A DNA stretch of 64,000 bases, taken from Fasciolopsis buskii. Its lineage: Eukaryota > Platyhelminthes > Trematoda > Plagiorchiida > Fasciolidae. The notes under the pieces were generated by a model. The model was not told the DNA's origin, did no database searches, and was given only the letters and a program-made list of their open reading frames with translations. Shown here in pieces: positions 47,801 through 59,374 of this stretch. Location of the stretch: assembly GCA_008360955.1 (NCBI GenBank), contig LUCM01005907.1, positions 43,489 through 107,488 on the forward strand, read 5' to 3'. The stretch's first letter is position 1, and the number at the start of each line of letters is the position of its first letter. The translations under genes and the position numbers were made by a program.

Positions 47801-49640
47801 CTAACCATTAGCGACATTGTTTCTAATGACTGAAACAATATTACGATATTGCCGTTTTCCATAGCCAGTAGAAAACAGTCGACTTGAGGAGTAGGCCGGC
47901 TAAATTGCATAAGTGCTCTACGTTATCCAATCTGGAACCCACTAGGGCTAGAGGGTTTCTAAATGACATCGTAGAGCGTTGATGTTTTACCACCTTTTAC
48001 CACCCTGTCCTTTGAGCAGATACTTGATTCAACTCATTCTATTACATCATAGTCTGAGTGGGAAGACATGTGCTTCTTGTGATGCCCCTCGGCATCTGAA
48101 TTCTGACTTCACATTTTGTTCATCTCTGAATGTCTTTTGAAACTGATGAGCCAGGGCAGGTTTTTAAAGATTGAAAATATAATTAGAATCATTTTTTTCT
48201 TAATATGCTTATAAGTCCGAATAATTTCGAAGAACACACTGAGAATAACATCAAGTGACGAACAAGCTTGATTTTAGTGATTCACAATTGTCATTACGTT
48301 GCACTAAGTATGATTAATATCAGGTGTTACAAGGGAACGGGGTGGTTGGATGAAGCGAATGAGTCAATAGAGGAAAAATGACAAGTTGCACATGTGTTCC
48401 AGATCGTGCTCTGAACCGGAAATTTGGATGCTTTAGCTTAATTTTTTTCTTCAATAGGTGGTGAGTGGCCTAACAGAGCTTTATTGCTTGAAAGAACTGT
48501 TTTTACAGTGTATTACGAAATATAATCTAACCTTATGCTCACAGCTCTAGCTTTTCAGAGGATCTGCTACAATGGCAGCTCTGAGTGTCTAATTGAAACT
48601 CTGTATTATCGGACACAGTGCTTCGGTCACATTTGCCGATTGGTTTGAATCGCTTCTCCCAACCAAACTCCTTCTTTATCCCAGTTGATATTAGTCATAT
48701 TTAAAGTGATCTAATAGCGTGATTAAGAATCATGGATAACAGTCTTTTCCATCATTTTCCTGTCCTCAACAAGACAATTAACAACAAGAAAATACGATAG
48801 CGGCCGATTGATGGAATAACGTTTTACAGTGAAAAAACACCAGATCTGTCTCTGATTAAGGGTCAGCTAATCAAGGCTCAGGTTGCTGAAATAGCTTCCA
48901 CTCTGGTGAAGAATATGAATTGAACTGTTTCTTAGCTCAAACACTGAATTGGACAAACAAATATAGACTATTTATGAACCCGCAACCTTCACATCCAAAC
49001 ATCACGCCGATTTCGAAGGCGATGTTTGACAGCTGTTAACTATCTGCTCCTTAATAATTACAGGACGGAAGAAGGAAGTAAATGGATTTGGGATTTTCTC
49101 TTGGTCTTAATCCAGTTTGTTAGTTTTTATGTGAATTTTATCTAAGGAGCTCTGGCGATGACAGATTTATTGATAATGGAATGGTTACGACCTAAAATTC
49201 ATGCTGTGTTCAGAACTGCACAAAAAGCATTGATCACATTCACTGAATGATTTGACTCAACAAGTTGTGTAAACACACCACAATAGCAGTCAGCTTAATT
49301 TTACGGGTACTTAACTTCCCCAATGTGACAGACCCCTCGCCTTATGGCCAGTGTATCTAATCCGACAGAAGCAGGTGAATAAATGTACGAAAGCAGTGTT
49401 AAAGAACCTGGCACATTTTTTCTTTGGTGAAAACACTATCCGTTTGGATGTGAATAGGACTTTTGGCTACTGTGATTCTGGTGTCTTGCTGAATTTACTC
49501 GGTTGTTTCTTTGAGTCATTTTCATCGCTACAACACCTATGAAAGGCAAATGAATTCAGTGTTATTTATTTACTGCTTCTATTCTGCTTCGCTTTTTTCA
49601 TGGCATTTTAATATTTTTATTGACAGATCTTTCGGGGTGG
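44870..49640. other. AT-rich stretch, no supported gene
   Basis: Minus frames at 45,724-45,993, 46,462-46,848 (129 codons with stop), 47,419-47,619 and 47,716-47,910 are the most protein-like, but they show no domain and no phase-consistent splice sites. They could be checked as upstream exons of the Cys-rich candidate at 44.5-44.85 kb. Confidence 0.4.
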
Positions 49641-49649
49641 CCATTTTAC

Positions 49650-49852
49650 CTAAATATCCTCCGCCAGGAACAACATTTGGTTCTAACCGCTTGGTCTATG
49701 AAAATTTCTCCTGTTTTGGCAGCTAAAAAACGTGTAGGTTTCTCATTAATTTTAGAAATAAAATGCTTTGAAAATGAATCTAGCAGTCGTTTAGCCTTGG
49801 TTTTCATAAATTGATGATTGAAAGAACCATGCCACCAACGTCTCACGTACAC
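49650..49852 (-). CDS. Candidate exon, basic peptide
   Basis: A minus frame of 67 codons ends at a donor-like site, GATATTTAG followed by GTAAAATGG. The peptide is basic: KTKAKRLLDSFSKHFISKIN, then RFLAAKTGEIFIDQAVRTKC. The acceptor side is weak. On the plus strand a strong acceptor (TATTTTTATTGACAG) at 49,627 precedes two further open frames, so the strand is not settled. No family is recognised. Confidence 0.18.
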
Positions 49853-49854
49853 CC

Positions 49855-51450
49855 CACACCAATAAGTAACCTAATAAAGCTGGAGATGGTAATGAAAGAC
49901 TGACATAGAATCTTCAAAATGTGAGGCAAACGCAGTCACTTCACGATCACGATACTTGATACCATTCCCGCTTGAAGTTCGCAGTCATAGCAACCTTCAA
50001 GGTTTACCTGTTCAGGGAGTTCAGGTTCAAATTAAGGTAGCACTGCTATAAACGTAACTAAGCAAACAGGTCATTTCCTAAGGTCTGGTCATTTCACCTC
50101 GACTGGTGATGAAACGTTTGCGATCTAAACGCTAGTCTGAACAGCGAAACACAATATTCAGAATCATTGCAAAACATTAGGATGAGATACTTATTTTCCA
50201 GTGTCAAATGAACATTTGACTCTGCACTATTCCACTCGCCTAGCTTTGGGTTTGTATTAACAAATTCAGCTAACACAATGCGGCTCAACTGGGCAATTCC
50301 TGTTTCGATAAAAAAATGTCAAAACTCGATAAAAGGAATAACGAATTGAATGTCATTAGTTTCATCAGTGGAAGCATTTACAACAGTATTAGACAAATTA
50401 CAGTATTTGTGGTTAATTTGGGCGAAAATAAAAAACATTAAAAAGTCATTCTGTTAACAGTCGCATTGAATACTTTCGGGCTGAATAAAAAACAGCAACT
50501 CTTTCCTATATTAGACAGCTGTGGAGAATGACTGTTACAAATTACAGCATGCTTCAGTACGAAATCCATGCATGTTTGGCAAGCAATCATTTTTCATTCC
50601 TATTCCACGAAAGAGTAACTCTGAGTGATTTCACCGCACTTCACCTGACACATTACGATAGTCATTTGGTAGTTTTCAATGTGACCTTTTTCCCGTGCGT
50701 TAAGAAAAATTTCAAGCTAATAAGTTTACGACTGTAGAAAATGTCAAATGTGCAAATGTTTGGGAAAAGTTCGCTGTTGTCGCGTAGAACGGTGAAGCGT
50801 TTGCCACTCGGTAAATTCACCTATCGTTCCTATCTGATTTTTATCTCGGACCCATTTCTCCATATGTGACTGTAAGGTGCCGGCAATTATGATGAAAGGT
50901 GGTAGGTTATTTGATCGATGGCTTGGTTTCGGCACATGACTACCATTGAAGGACAGAAATGCAATCAAGACGGTTTATCACACTTATTTTAGACAACAAT
51001 ATAAATTCGTAAGGCTTTGAAAATCATCATCATTGAGAGACTTTGATGCCTAACCAACTAATCCCAAGTTTTCGGCTGGAACTACCAGTCTGTCTAAACC
51101 AGTTCAGTTCAGTTTGTGCAAGCAACAAGCTTGGGCTAATGTGATTTAACTTTGCTTGTTGCCTCGAAACACAGAATTATAACGAAAACTCATGAGATTA
51201 TAGAACGGAAAGATTTTAAAGAGCCAGAAACATTTAGGATGCAAGAACACCACAGCGTGCGATTTTTAACCATATCGCCTACCCTGTCCAGCGATTGTGT
51301 GATCTAACCCGTTTTCGGGTTGGCCATTGGTTAGAACTTTTGATACCACTCCGCCAGATCACAAACTCACCATCCTGGCTCAAATTCCAGCCATGGTATG
51401 CATTAGATAACACAAGGGGAAGTGGTTAACACAATTAGGGAAGAACTTAG
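49855..51450. other. AT-rich stretch, no supported gene
   Basis: Short frames only. Nothing recognised. Confidence 0.45.
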
Positions 51451-51453
51451 TTT

Positions 51454-51756
51454 ATGAAAATCACGCTTCTTGAGTCAGCAGATTACGTAGATTGCACAAA
51501 TCCAGGCATTTTTAAAGACATTCTAAACAATACAGGTGATCAGCTGTTTGATCAAAAGCAGTGGGCTCGGTTACAAAAGCGTCCTTTCACCGCGGCCGTC
51601 GGGGAAGCTCTGAAAACATCGAGGGTAACAGCTGCATCGAAAACTATGAAAGACGCTTATCCATCATCAGTGAAGCATCGCAGTTTGCTAACATTGCAGT
51701 GTTCCGAACAGATCAGTCTATTTACGGTTATGCAGACGAAATCTTTCACTGAATAA
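51454..51756 (+). CDS. Coding-like frame starting with ATG, unrecognised
   Basis: Begins with an ATG two codons after an in-frame stop and is open for 100 codons. The first 55 residues look ordinary for a soluble protein (DYVDCTNPGIFKDILNNTG, then LFDQKQWARLQKRPFTAAV). A donor-like GAGG-GTAACAG lies at about 51,624. From about 51,600 the next frame reads more naturally (IISEASQFANIAVFRTDQS), suggesting either an intron or a frameshift. The centre is GC-rich. It lies upstream of, and on the same strand as, the duplicated C-terminal segment at 52.1-52.3 kb, so it could be part of the same broken gene. No function is proposed. Confidence 0.28.
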   Translation: MKITLLESADYVDCTNPGIFKDILNNTGDQLFDQKQWARLQKRPFTAAVGEALKTSRVTAASKTMKDAYPSSVKHRSLLTLQCSEQISLFTVMQTKSFTE

Positions 51757-52107
51757 TAAAGGTGATGCAACTGGATTGTCTCTTATGATGCTATGAAATC
51801 CTACTCCAAGATACGCAATAATTAGATCAGCGCGACTGTTCTCACTGTTGGCCGGTGCGTTGCACACGGAAAGGCACTTATTGGCAGGCAGTAATCAGTC
51901 GTCTTGACGTGAACTTACAGGTGCTGCGAGCATGTACAAACGTGCTGAGTGTACGATCGCATGCCAACCTTATATCGTTTGTTTGCACCACTTGTCCCAC
52001 AAAATCGAGTAAAGTGTTCGGCTGTATTGTTGACTGGCCTGTGAATCGGCCAGGTTTAAACAATTCAAGTGTAAATAACTACTAATGTTCACCCAACATG
52101 GAGCCAG
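51757..52107. other. Coding-like spacer, both strands open
   Basis: Plus 51,855-52,085 and minus 51,878-52,063 overlap and both look protein-like. Composition is richer in GC than the average of the window. Neither has a recognisable motif. Confidence 0.3.
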
Positions 52108-52276
52108 ATCCAAGCATCACCCAATCTACCACCATCGCGTGTGATGAAAGTTACGCATGTCCCATTCTGTTCGGAAAAGAAAACCCACATTTACACACCG
52201 GAGCAATTACGAAACCTCATTAGAGTGACTGTTAATAAAACGGAAATATGATAGAAAATGGAGCAAAACACAATGA
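52108..52276 (+). pseudogene. Frameshifted copy of a duplicated C-terminal exon
   Basis: One plus frame reads THVPFCSEKKTHIYTPEQL and then RNLIRVTVNKT. A single extra G after AAAACG then shifts the frame. In the shifted frame the sequence continues KYDRKWSKTQ and stops at 52,274-52,276. The minus-strand ORF at 53,157-53,516 ends with the same peptide and a stop at the same place (RNLIRVTVNKTKYDKKW, then NRPQ). By hand count about 55 of 66 aligned bases match. This copy therefore looks like an inactivated duplicate of a real coding end. The family of the protein is not recognised. Confidence 0.55.
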
Positions 52277-52308
52277 CCCACTTTGGTTTTACGTGTAAAT
52301 TAGTTAAA

Positions 52309-52476
52309 ATGACAAGGTGTGTAGCCGCCGTTTTGTCCTGGACATCCTTCACACTTTCGGCACAATTGTTGCTCGGTTCCGAACCAGTTCAGTTTCAGAT
52401 GGATGTTACTCCCGGTTTACCTATTCGTCACACGACTTTCACACACTTCAGTGGACCATTCCCAATACTGCCTTAA
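52309..52476 (+). CDS. Small ORF with signal-peptide-like start
   Basis: From an ATG at 52,309, 55 residues are open to a TAA. The N-terminus (MTRCVAAVLSWTSFTLSAQL) resembles a signal peptide with possible cleavage after the following small residues. The rest (EPVQFQMDVTPGLPIRHTT) is unremarkable. The same frame extends upstream to another ATG at 52,258 that overlaps the duplicated segment. The local GC is raised. It is short enough to be chance. If real, it would be a secreted micro-protein. Confidence 0.2.
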   Translation: MTRCVAAVLSWTSFTLSAQLLLGSEPVQFQMDVTPGLPIRHTTFTHFSGPFPILP

Positions 52477-52479
52477 GTG

Positions 52480-53156
52480 GCAAACAGCCATAGTGGTAAA
52501 TACGACGGCTTAAACTTTGATTTTGTCTTCGTTTTCGGGAATCATGCATGCATGGTTTGACATCATCGAAGATTTTATTTTGCCGTACATTAGCAACGCC
52601 AGATAAATGACCACCAAAGTTCCATGGGAAAGAATCTGAATTAGTGAACTGATTTCTTCGACAACAAACTGCCCGATAAGGATTACTGGTGGACGGATGT
52701 TTAGGATCTTAAACATGTCACGGCAAAAAGATTATATACAGTGAACTGGTCCTCTCTGTTGGCAAGTAAATTGGGTTTGATAAATTTAATCCTCAGTTTT
52801 GCGGGGAATCCGTCCCGATTTCCTCAGCTTTAAATAAAGGTAAATAGGTAAATGATATCTGTATCCCACAAGGATATTACCCTTATCCAAGGCCTTGGTG
52901 TAATCAAAAGCTGTTCATTTTTTCGGAAAACATAAGTCATTCCAGGGAAGAGCAGCACGGCCATTCCGACCTCAAAGACCTCTTAGAGACAGGGAAATAC
53001 TGGAGTTAACAAGTAAAGACCGTAAAGTAACGAACTGGACGGGAAACACGATGATCATTCCAAAATTGTAGCGACGTCTAGGACAAAACAATAGGATACA
53101 CACGCCGTGATCTTAACTGATTCACACGGAAATTCAAAGTGGATAAGATAATATTG
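52480..53156. other. Spacer between the inverted exon copies
   Basis: About 880 bases separate the two inverted copies. This part holds only a short minus frame (52,510-52,716) and AT-rich DNA. No third copy was found. Confidence 0.4.
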
Positions 53157-53516
53157 TCACTGTGGTCTATTCCATTTTTTGTCATATTTCGTTTTATTAA
53201 CAGTCACACGAATGAGGTTTCTTCTTAGATTCTTCACAAAACAGGTGAAACGATGCGTAAAATTGTCTTTGTACACCAGACAAAAGTAGACACAATGAAA
53301 AAGTGGGTCAGCACATGTAAAACTCATTTTACGGGTTACATATCCATTTACATCCTGAAGATGTACTAGCCCATACTGAGGCCTAATCACCGATAATGAC
53401 TCTGCACAGGAGGTCGTACTGTAATCGATACTGATGCACGTCTTCATGGCTAGAATAACCAATTTACCGTAAAGTGGAAAGTAAGGAGGCAAATGAATGT
53501 GAGGGTGATCCAACAT
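53157..53516 (-). CDS. Open copy of the duplicated C-terminal exon
   Basis: 119 codons are open on the minus strand, ending with TGA at 53,159-53,157. The last 22 residues (RNLIRVTVNKTKYDKKW and NRPQ) match the C-terminus of the broken copy at 52.2 kb. Differences there are mainly synonymous or conservative (AGA/CGT both Arg, GAT/GAC both Asp, K/R, S/N), the signature of past selection on the protein. Upstream, the frame is Cys-containing (KMSFTCADPLFHCVYFCLVY). The true exon may start only at an acceptor such as CACCTGTTTTGTGAAG at about 53,237. Whether it belongs to a host gene or to a mobile element is unknown. Confidence 0.4.
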   Translation of the reverse strand: MLDHPHIHLPPYFPLYGKLVILAMKTCISIDYSTTSCAESLSVIRPQYGLVHLQDVNGYVTRKMSFTCADPLFHCVYFCLVYKDNFTHRFTCFVKNLRRNLIRVTVNKTKYDKKWNRPQ

Positions 53517-53519
53517 CCA

Positions 53520-54138
53520 GAAACCGGGCCAGGATTACAAATCTGATCACAATTTGGTGCTAGATGTATGGATAGGACTCTGAGCAAAAGTAAATTTGGA
53601 AACAGATTCACTGTCGGGGTTCTCTATCTTAGTTAGACGACAAGATTGAAATTAGTCAAGTTTTGTGTGACCTTCGTAGGCAATCAATGGCGCAGCTGGA
53701 GAGAGGAGTACCAGAAATGAGATAATGGACGTGAAAGACCAGCATTGATCGACCAGTGAGCTTCAGCTGGAAGTTATCTATTCACACCGTTCAGTTAGGG
53801 GCAGCAAACAATATTCGTGCTTGCCACTTGAACGCTTCTGCTTGAGTTGGCAAAATTGGGTGGACCTAGGACCGAGACGACCGCATAAATTTCCCAAGAC
53901 CAGTGACAGAGGCCCACCGATTCCAAAGTTGGCCATATCCGACTGATAAGTAGCCGTTTGAATTAACCATTAACTCTTCTCAACACCATTAGTCAGCAAG
54001 ATATGCAGAGCTGTCTAGCTACGACGGGACATTTCGTACCCATTTTCGGAAGAGACTACAGCCAGTGGCTAGGATTAGAGCCTGAAAAGTTCAGTCAATT
54101 CATTGAAACCGTATCCACAGCGCAGTACAAACACGTAG

Positions 54139-54139
<1 letters not shown>
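53520..54139. other. Stretch with a GC-richer block, no gene called
   Basis: About 53,690-53,970 is richer in GC than its flanks and, on the minus strand, reads like degraded coding sequence in broken frames. It may be an old mobile-element fragment, but I could not assign it. Confidence 0.3.

Positions 54140-54181
<42 letters not shown>
54140..54181. repeat. (AT)n microsatellite
   Basis: About twenty uninterrupted AT units. The plus frame across it (IYIYIYIYIY) is spurious. Confidence 0.95.
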
Positions 54182-54184
<3 letters not shown>

Positions 54185-54185
<1 letters not shown>

Positions 54186-55143
54186 AGATTCCAAAAACGT
54201 TTAAATCAGCGCTGCTATAAATTAAAATGAATCCAACAAAAATTGTGGTTCGCCTAAAAATTGCTCGCAGACAGTCATTGTAGGTACTGCAGTTTGCGCA
54301 TACAACAACAGCAGTTACGTTGTGTGGTCAAATGTGTGACATTTTCCCGATCGCCACCTGAGGCCTTTTGTTGAATCAAGTCAACTTAACCCGGTCGGTA
54401 GTCAAATAACAACAAGAACGATCGAATTTGTCCCAGTTAACTCAATCCGTCAAACTGTCTACACCTCTGTCTAGTACTGGGTATCAGTCTAACACAAATG
54501 GCACGTCATCTGCACCTGAGGATGTGAGGGTGTGATCAATTTTGAGTCTGATACCAATACGAAATTCGACTGAACTGCCGAGGTACATATGTCATTCAAT
54601 CAGAACCACCAGAACAAAGTTCAACGACAAGACAATTTCCATCGCGTTTTAATACACTTCATTTTTTAAGCTAATAGACCAATTTCGACAACCATCTGGG
54701 ATCCATGTGGACATGTTTAACAGTCATATAGTTAGTGTAACTAGTCAAAACGAAACGACTTAAATATGCCAATACAGTTTTACTTAATGAAAAAACTTTG
54801 CTCATAATCATGTGATTTACCTTCAATGCCTTCTCGGTTGGGAAAAACGGGAATGTATTGCAGCTGTTTGCATTTATCGAACTAAGGCGAGAAAAGTTCG
54901 AACATCGATTTTTCATGCGCCTTATGTTCCGTAATAGCCGATTAGCACAAGTGGGACTTTTTCACCCTTTTAAACTGCACTGAGCACCGGACTACTGATA
55001 CGCTTGTAAGTACGCAATTAAACAAAGTGACACCCAGCCCATGAGATCATTTCTGCATCACCGGCTTCCAGTTTCATGCGTGGTGGTATAATTCACTCCA
55101 GTAAAACTGCCCGGGGAATTAAAATTGTTGACGAATGTATAAG
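54185..55143. other. AT-rich stretch, no supported gene
   Basis: Nothing recognised. The minus frame 54,671-54,916 is short and has no motif. Confidence 0.45.
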
Positions 55144-55161
55144 TATATATATATATATATC
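55144..55161. repeat. Short (TA)n microsatellite
   Basis: Nine TA units followed by CTGTTTGG. Confidence 0.9.
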
Positions 55162-55164
55162 TGT

Positions 55165-58100
55165 TTGGTGTCAGACAGCCATTGGTCTAGGTTGGTTTCT
55201 AGCAACCTTATTCCACGCAGTAGCTAGTTGAGGCGACCGAAAAGCTACAGCTATCGTGAAGACATTGAAAAATACCCTGAATGGTGTATCTTAAGCATTT
55301 CGAAGATATCCGAATCCTATTTGCGAAGAATCTCCATAGCGAACCCGTTTTATTATTACCACTAGCCCGGGAAGCCAGATATTGTAGCTTCTGGAAGGCC
55401 TCAGATTTTTTGCTCATACGCAGTGGAACATGTGAACGTGCCAGAATGTGTCTAATAATAACATGAGAGATTCCACTGTTGGTGCACAAACGTGTTGCAT
55501 GCATTAGTGACAAGCTATTTTCGTTCTCAGAAAAAGAGATTAGATAACTGGATGTAAAAATATCCGGTACTTGAGATCGCCTAAAACAGTAGTGTGCAAA
55601 GTGATCCATATTGCTTATGATCACATATCCGCCATTAACGTTTCCGTTTGATCAGTCTCTCAACTCCTCCTGCGTGTTTACGCAGAAAAGTCTTAGAAAT
55701 AATCAACGAACGCCATCCGTAATTTAGCTGTATTTTTCCCCTAAATGACCGGTTTATGTCCCTTTAGTTTCTGCAAAACTGATGGATTGTTCTTCATTTC
55801 AGGTTTGTGTTGTATCTGATATTACAGTAAATTATCAAGGAAAGATCGGCAAACGGAATGCGTCACAAAGAATTCTTGTAATTTAAACTATTTTTATATC
55901 TGCTAACAACAAAAACATAGCGCAGTGAAACGCGTCATTCAAGCACGGTTGTTCAGTGCATACCCACTGAACCCATATTCAGTTTGGGACCTGAGATGTC
56001 GGCTTGCAAGTGGAACATTATGGTCCTAAACTATCCCAGCGTGAACGTCAAAATAGTAAACGTCACTAATGAATACTACAGTGCTCATCTTCGGCTGATT
56101 ATTTCACACCCAAAGACTGATAATGGGAAATCAGTTCTGCGCGACAAACTTCTTTTCAGGAGCCGAAGCTAGAAATAGCCCAAAGAACTTGGCGACAGTG
56201 ACATTTCCTAAAGTAAATCATCAGTCGCCACATCAACAATCCGGAAAAATATGAATGTATGCACCTCGATCTAACCAGGCAACACATTTTCGAGGCTTTC
56301 AGCGGCAAAATGCTGGAGGCTGTTTAAAATCCCCTGCGTTTTACCTTCCTAGAGTTAAAGTTTTACTAAACAAACGATAAATGCGTCGTGTATCACCAAA
56401 TACTTCAAGAAGTATGGAATAGTTTGTGCGTCTTTACAACCACGGAAATACTGCATTGATTTCGTGCGTGAAAACTGGTCGCTACAAGGTTTTACTAATC
56501 AGAATAAAAGGCAAAATGTCATAAACGTGAATGACCAATCTCGTCGGATATAAGGATACGAAACTAAGACTAAGAGTTCTTTCAACTGCCAAATGAATCG
56601 GCATTTTTAATTACTCCGGTCTCATCGCTTTCCCTACTACGGTTCACTCTTGAGCCTCTCCCGGAAAAGACCAGCTGATACGTGGGGTAAATTGTTTACG
56701 ACCATTCGCGTGCTTACGAAAACCTATTACCTTATTTTATTTACAATATAGTTACCGATTTCCTACTGCAAAGGCTTCTTTCTGCCTACCACCTAAATCA
56801 TTTTAACTCATCCACTAGAGTAGACATGGGTCACACATGTCCCCGAAAAACAGTAACGGTTGTGCCACCTTGTGACCAATCAGAAGCAGATTTAATGTGA
56901 CAATAACCATAGGTAACTGTAAACGTTAGGAAACCTGTGACACCTACATCATTTCTATTGATTATTAACAATTCAGTTAGTTATTAACAGCAAATTTACC
57001 ATCGATACCACTTATTAGTGCTATCTAATGCGAAATATGTTTCCACTACAACAGACTGCATTTACTGTAGCGGTCGACCTCGATGATCGCACACCCGTCA
57101 TGAATCATATTGCAATTTCATCGAATTTTTTACTACAACCAATACCAGAAAAGACTTTACCAAATAAATTTGCAAATGTTTCGGTTTTAGGACACGAAAC
57201 AATTTCCTGGTAAAACGGCAGTTAACTACTGCTAAATGCCTCATTCATCGTCTTCGTTACTCAAACCGCAAAGCAATGATTCCGCTGTCTAAGATTTGCA
57301 AGTATCTGCTGGCATATCTAAGTAAACGGTTGCAGGTGAGAGAATAAATTACGACGAGTTTAACGGTTGACTTCCTTGCGTATTTTTGTTCCTGAAATGT
57401 GGATTCCTTTGGGCGATTTCGCAAAAAGGATCCAGATTTTGCTGAAATTTTGGTTAGGGAAGTTTGCACAGTGTTAAACCATCCGTGAGTTACTTATATG
57501 TTTGCTATTACATCATCTATTTATCAAAAGATTAAGATAGCTGCAGTGAGTTGGCTTTCCTAAGACGTTCCTCCTGAAAATAACATCTACATTTTATAAC
57601 GCCTGGGTTCAAGTCCATCCCGGAGTAAGTAGAACCCGGCTTTTTAACGTTATCGTAAAATCATCAATCTTTCACATTCTCGAGATACAACGTATCAACA
57701 GAAAAGTAGACTGTTTTTGTCGGGCCAATTTTTTTAACAGCTAATCCCTCGGGTGATGATTTTCTCCCATGGAACCAAAGTCGATGGTGAGTGCGCAAAA
57801 CGAATACATTGGTTCGGCCCTTCAAACTTTCACTTTCAGTTTACAGGTTGAAGTGATTTGCTTGCCATGAACGGTGAGTTTTAAAGATCCCACAAATTAC
57901 CCGCTAGCTTCAACACCGAAAAGCACAGTGTTATTAACGTCCTGCATAGAAAACGGTTACACAGACTATTCTACAGGTTGCCAATGGATTTTGTTTTTAC
58001 TTATGGCAATGACTCTTGCTGGAAGTAGGCAGAAATTCGAGCGTAACAAAAGAATAAGTTCGAATCCTAAAGAAACACAAAACCACCTCGAATTCTGAAG

Positions 58101-59275
58101 ATGTGTATAAATTTCCACAGAGCTGTATATGAATGCTTTCTATAGTGTTGGATTAGCAGTGTTTGATTTTATGGTTTATCGTCATTCAGTGCCATAGTAT
58201 AATCGCCAGTTCGTTCTGGCAAGTACTGAAGAAGTTCCTTTACCTACAATTCATCCTTGACAACAATTTCATTGTGCCTTCCTCATAGGTCAGAACCTTT
58301 TTTGGACTGGAAAATGGTTCATCCTGAGAAAGAGACTTACAAGCTAAGAGTAGAACTGGTCAGTTTTATTTTAGGTCTGATTAAAGGGTCTCTTTTTGAT
58401 TAGTTCTGTTTGATGCTTTATGTGCCAGTGTGTGATACCAAAAGCAATAGAATCGAACTTTTTTGTCCCATTCATAAGTATTTTCTTTCCCTGATCTCCC
58501 GTCATATATCAACTTTGCTCCACTTTGTGGATTTCGTCTTTGTTAGACAATTGCTATTTCTGTTATGAATTGATTCCTTTTTAGTGCTTGTCGCGGATAA
58601 GTCCGTGAAAGTAACTCAACCCGAAAGCCTTTCATCTGATCCATGGTTAGTCAAAATACGATCAGACAATAATTATCCTGTCTTCTGGCCTACTAGAACG
58701 GGTGCTTTTGCTTTGCCAACCAGCGCGCTATAAACAGCAGTAGTCGTGGCAACGGGTGAGAACCGAAGTGAGTGTTGAAAACAGCTTCCCTTTTATGTTT
58801 GCATGAATACTTGATCCGTATGCGTTGCTTAGGCATCCGATTATAGCCCTAAAGATTTTTTCCAAAGACACTAAACAGCATTGCCATTGACCGAGCAATA
58901 TGAATTGGTTTTTTTTTAATGAGAAGAAATTTTCAAAACAAATGTGGATATTTTCATCGACAAAATAGATAAATTCAGCAGTTGCTGGGTGTTAATGGTT
59001 GCTCCAAATTTCTCCATCCGCCGTCTACCGTCTCCAATTTGTAATGCCCTGTTCTTTCGATAACCAGCGACAACTGTCGGTCTTCACAAACTTAGTTATT
59101 CTGTTTTCTTCCATCCGACTAATGTCTCTAGTCTGTGACTAGCAAATCACTTGTCTTATTCACCTATTCTTTCCATGGTTGCACTACTTTGATCATAGCG
59201 TTGGATTTCTGATGCATATATAAGTGCTAACTATTATTGCTCTTCTTAGTTTATTTTAGACTGAACAACAGTGCT
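55165..59275. other. AT-rich stretch, no supported gene
   Basis: A 139-codon minus frame at 55,208-55,624 is long but has no recognisable motif or splice sites. At about 57,600 a box-B-like GGGTTCAAGTCC occurs without a matching box A. Nothing else is supported. Confidence 0.4.
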
Positions 59276-59279
59276 GTCA

Positions 59280-59370
59280 ATCTGAAGATCGGTGCCACGT
59301 CCAAATCGAACCGATGACCTTCCGCTTCCTAGCCAGATGGCATATCACCCAGCAACGGAGAACACAGCTC
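59280..59370 (-). repeat. SINE-like fragment with tRNA box B
   Basis: On the minus strand, GGAAGGTCATCGGTTCGATT followed by TGGACGTGGC at about 59,296-59,325 aligns with GAAGGTTACCGGTTTGAATC followed by CCGTGGC of the repeat at 4.9 kb. GGTTCGATTTG fits a pol III box B. Box A is not clear, so this copy is degraded or belongs to a related subfamily. Confidence 0.35.
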
Positions 59371-59374
59371 TCGG

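Noticed and set aside
54003..54230. Plus ORF through the (AT)n tract
   Set aside because: An IY-repeat translation created by a microsatellite, not a protein.
57595..57640. GGGTTCAAGTCC at 57.6 kb as a tRNA gene
   Set aside because: No box A, acceptor stem or cloverleaf pairing. At most a stray box-B-like motif.
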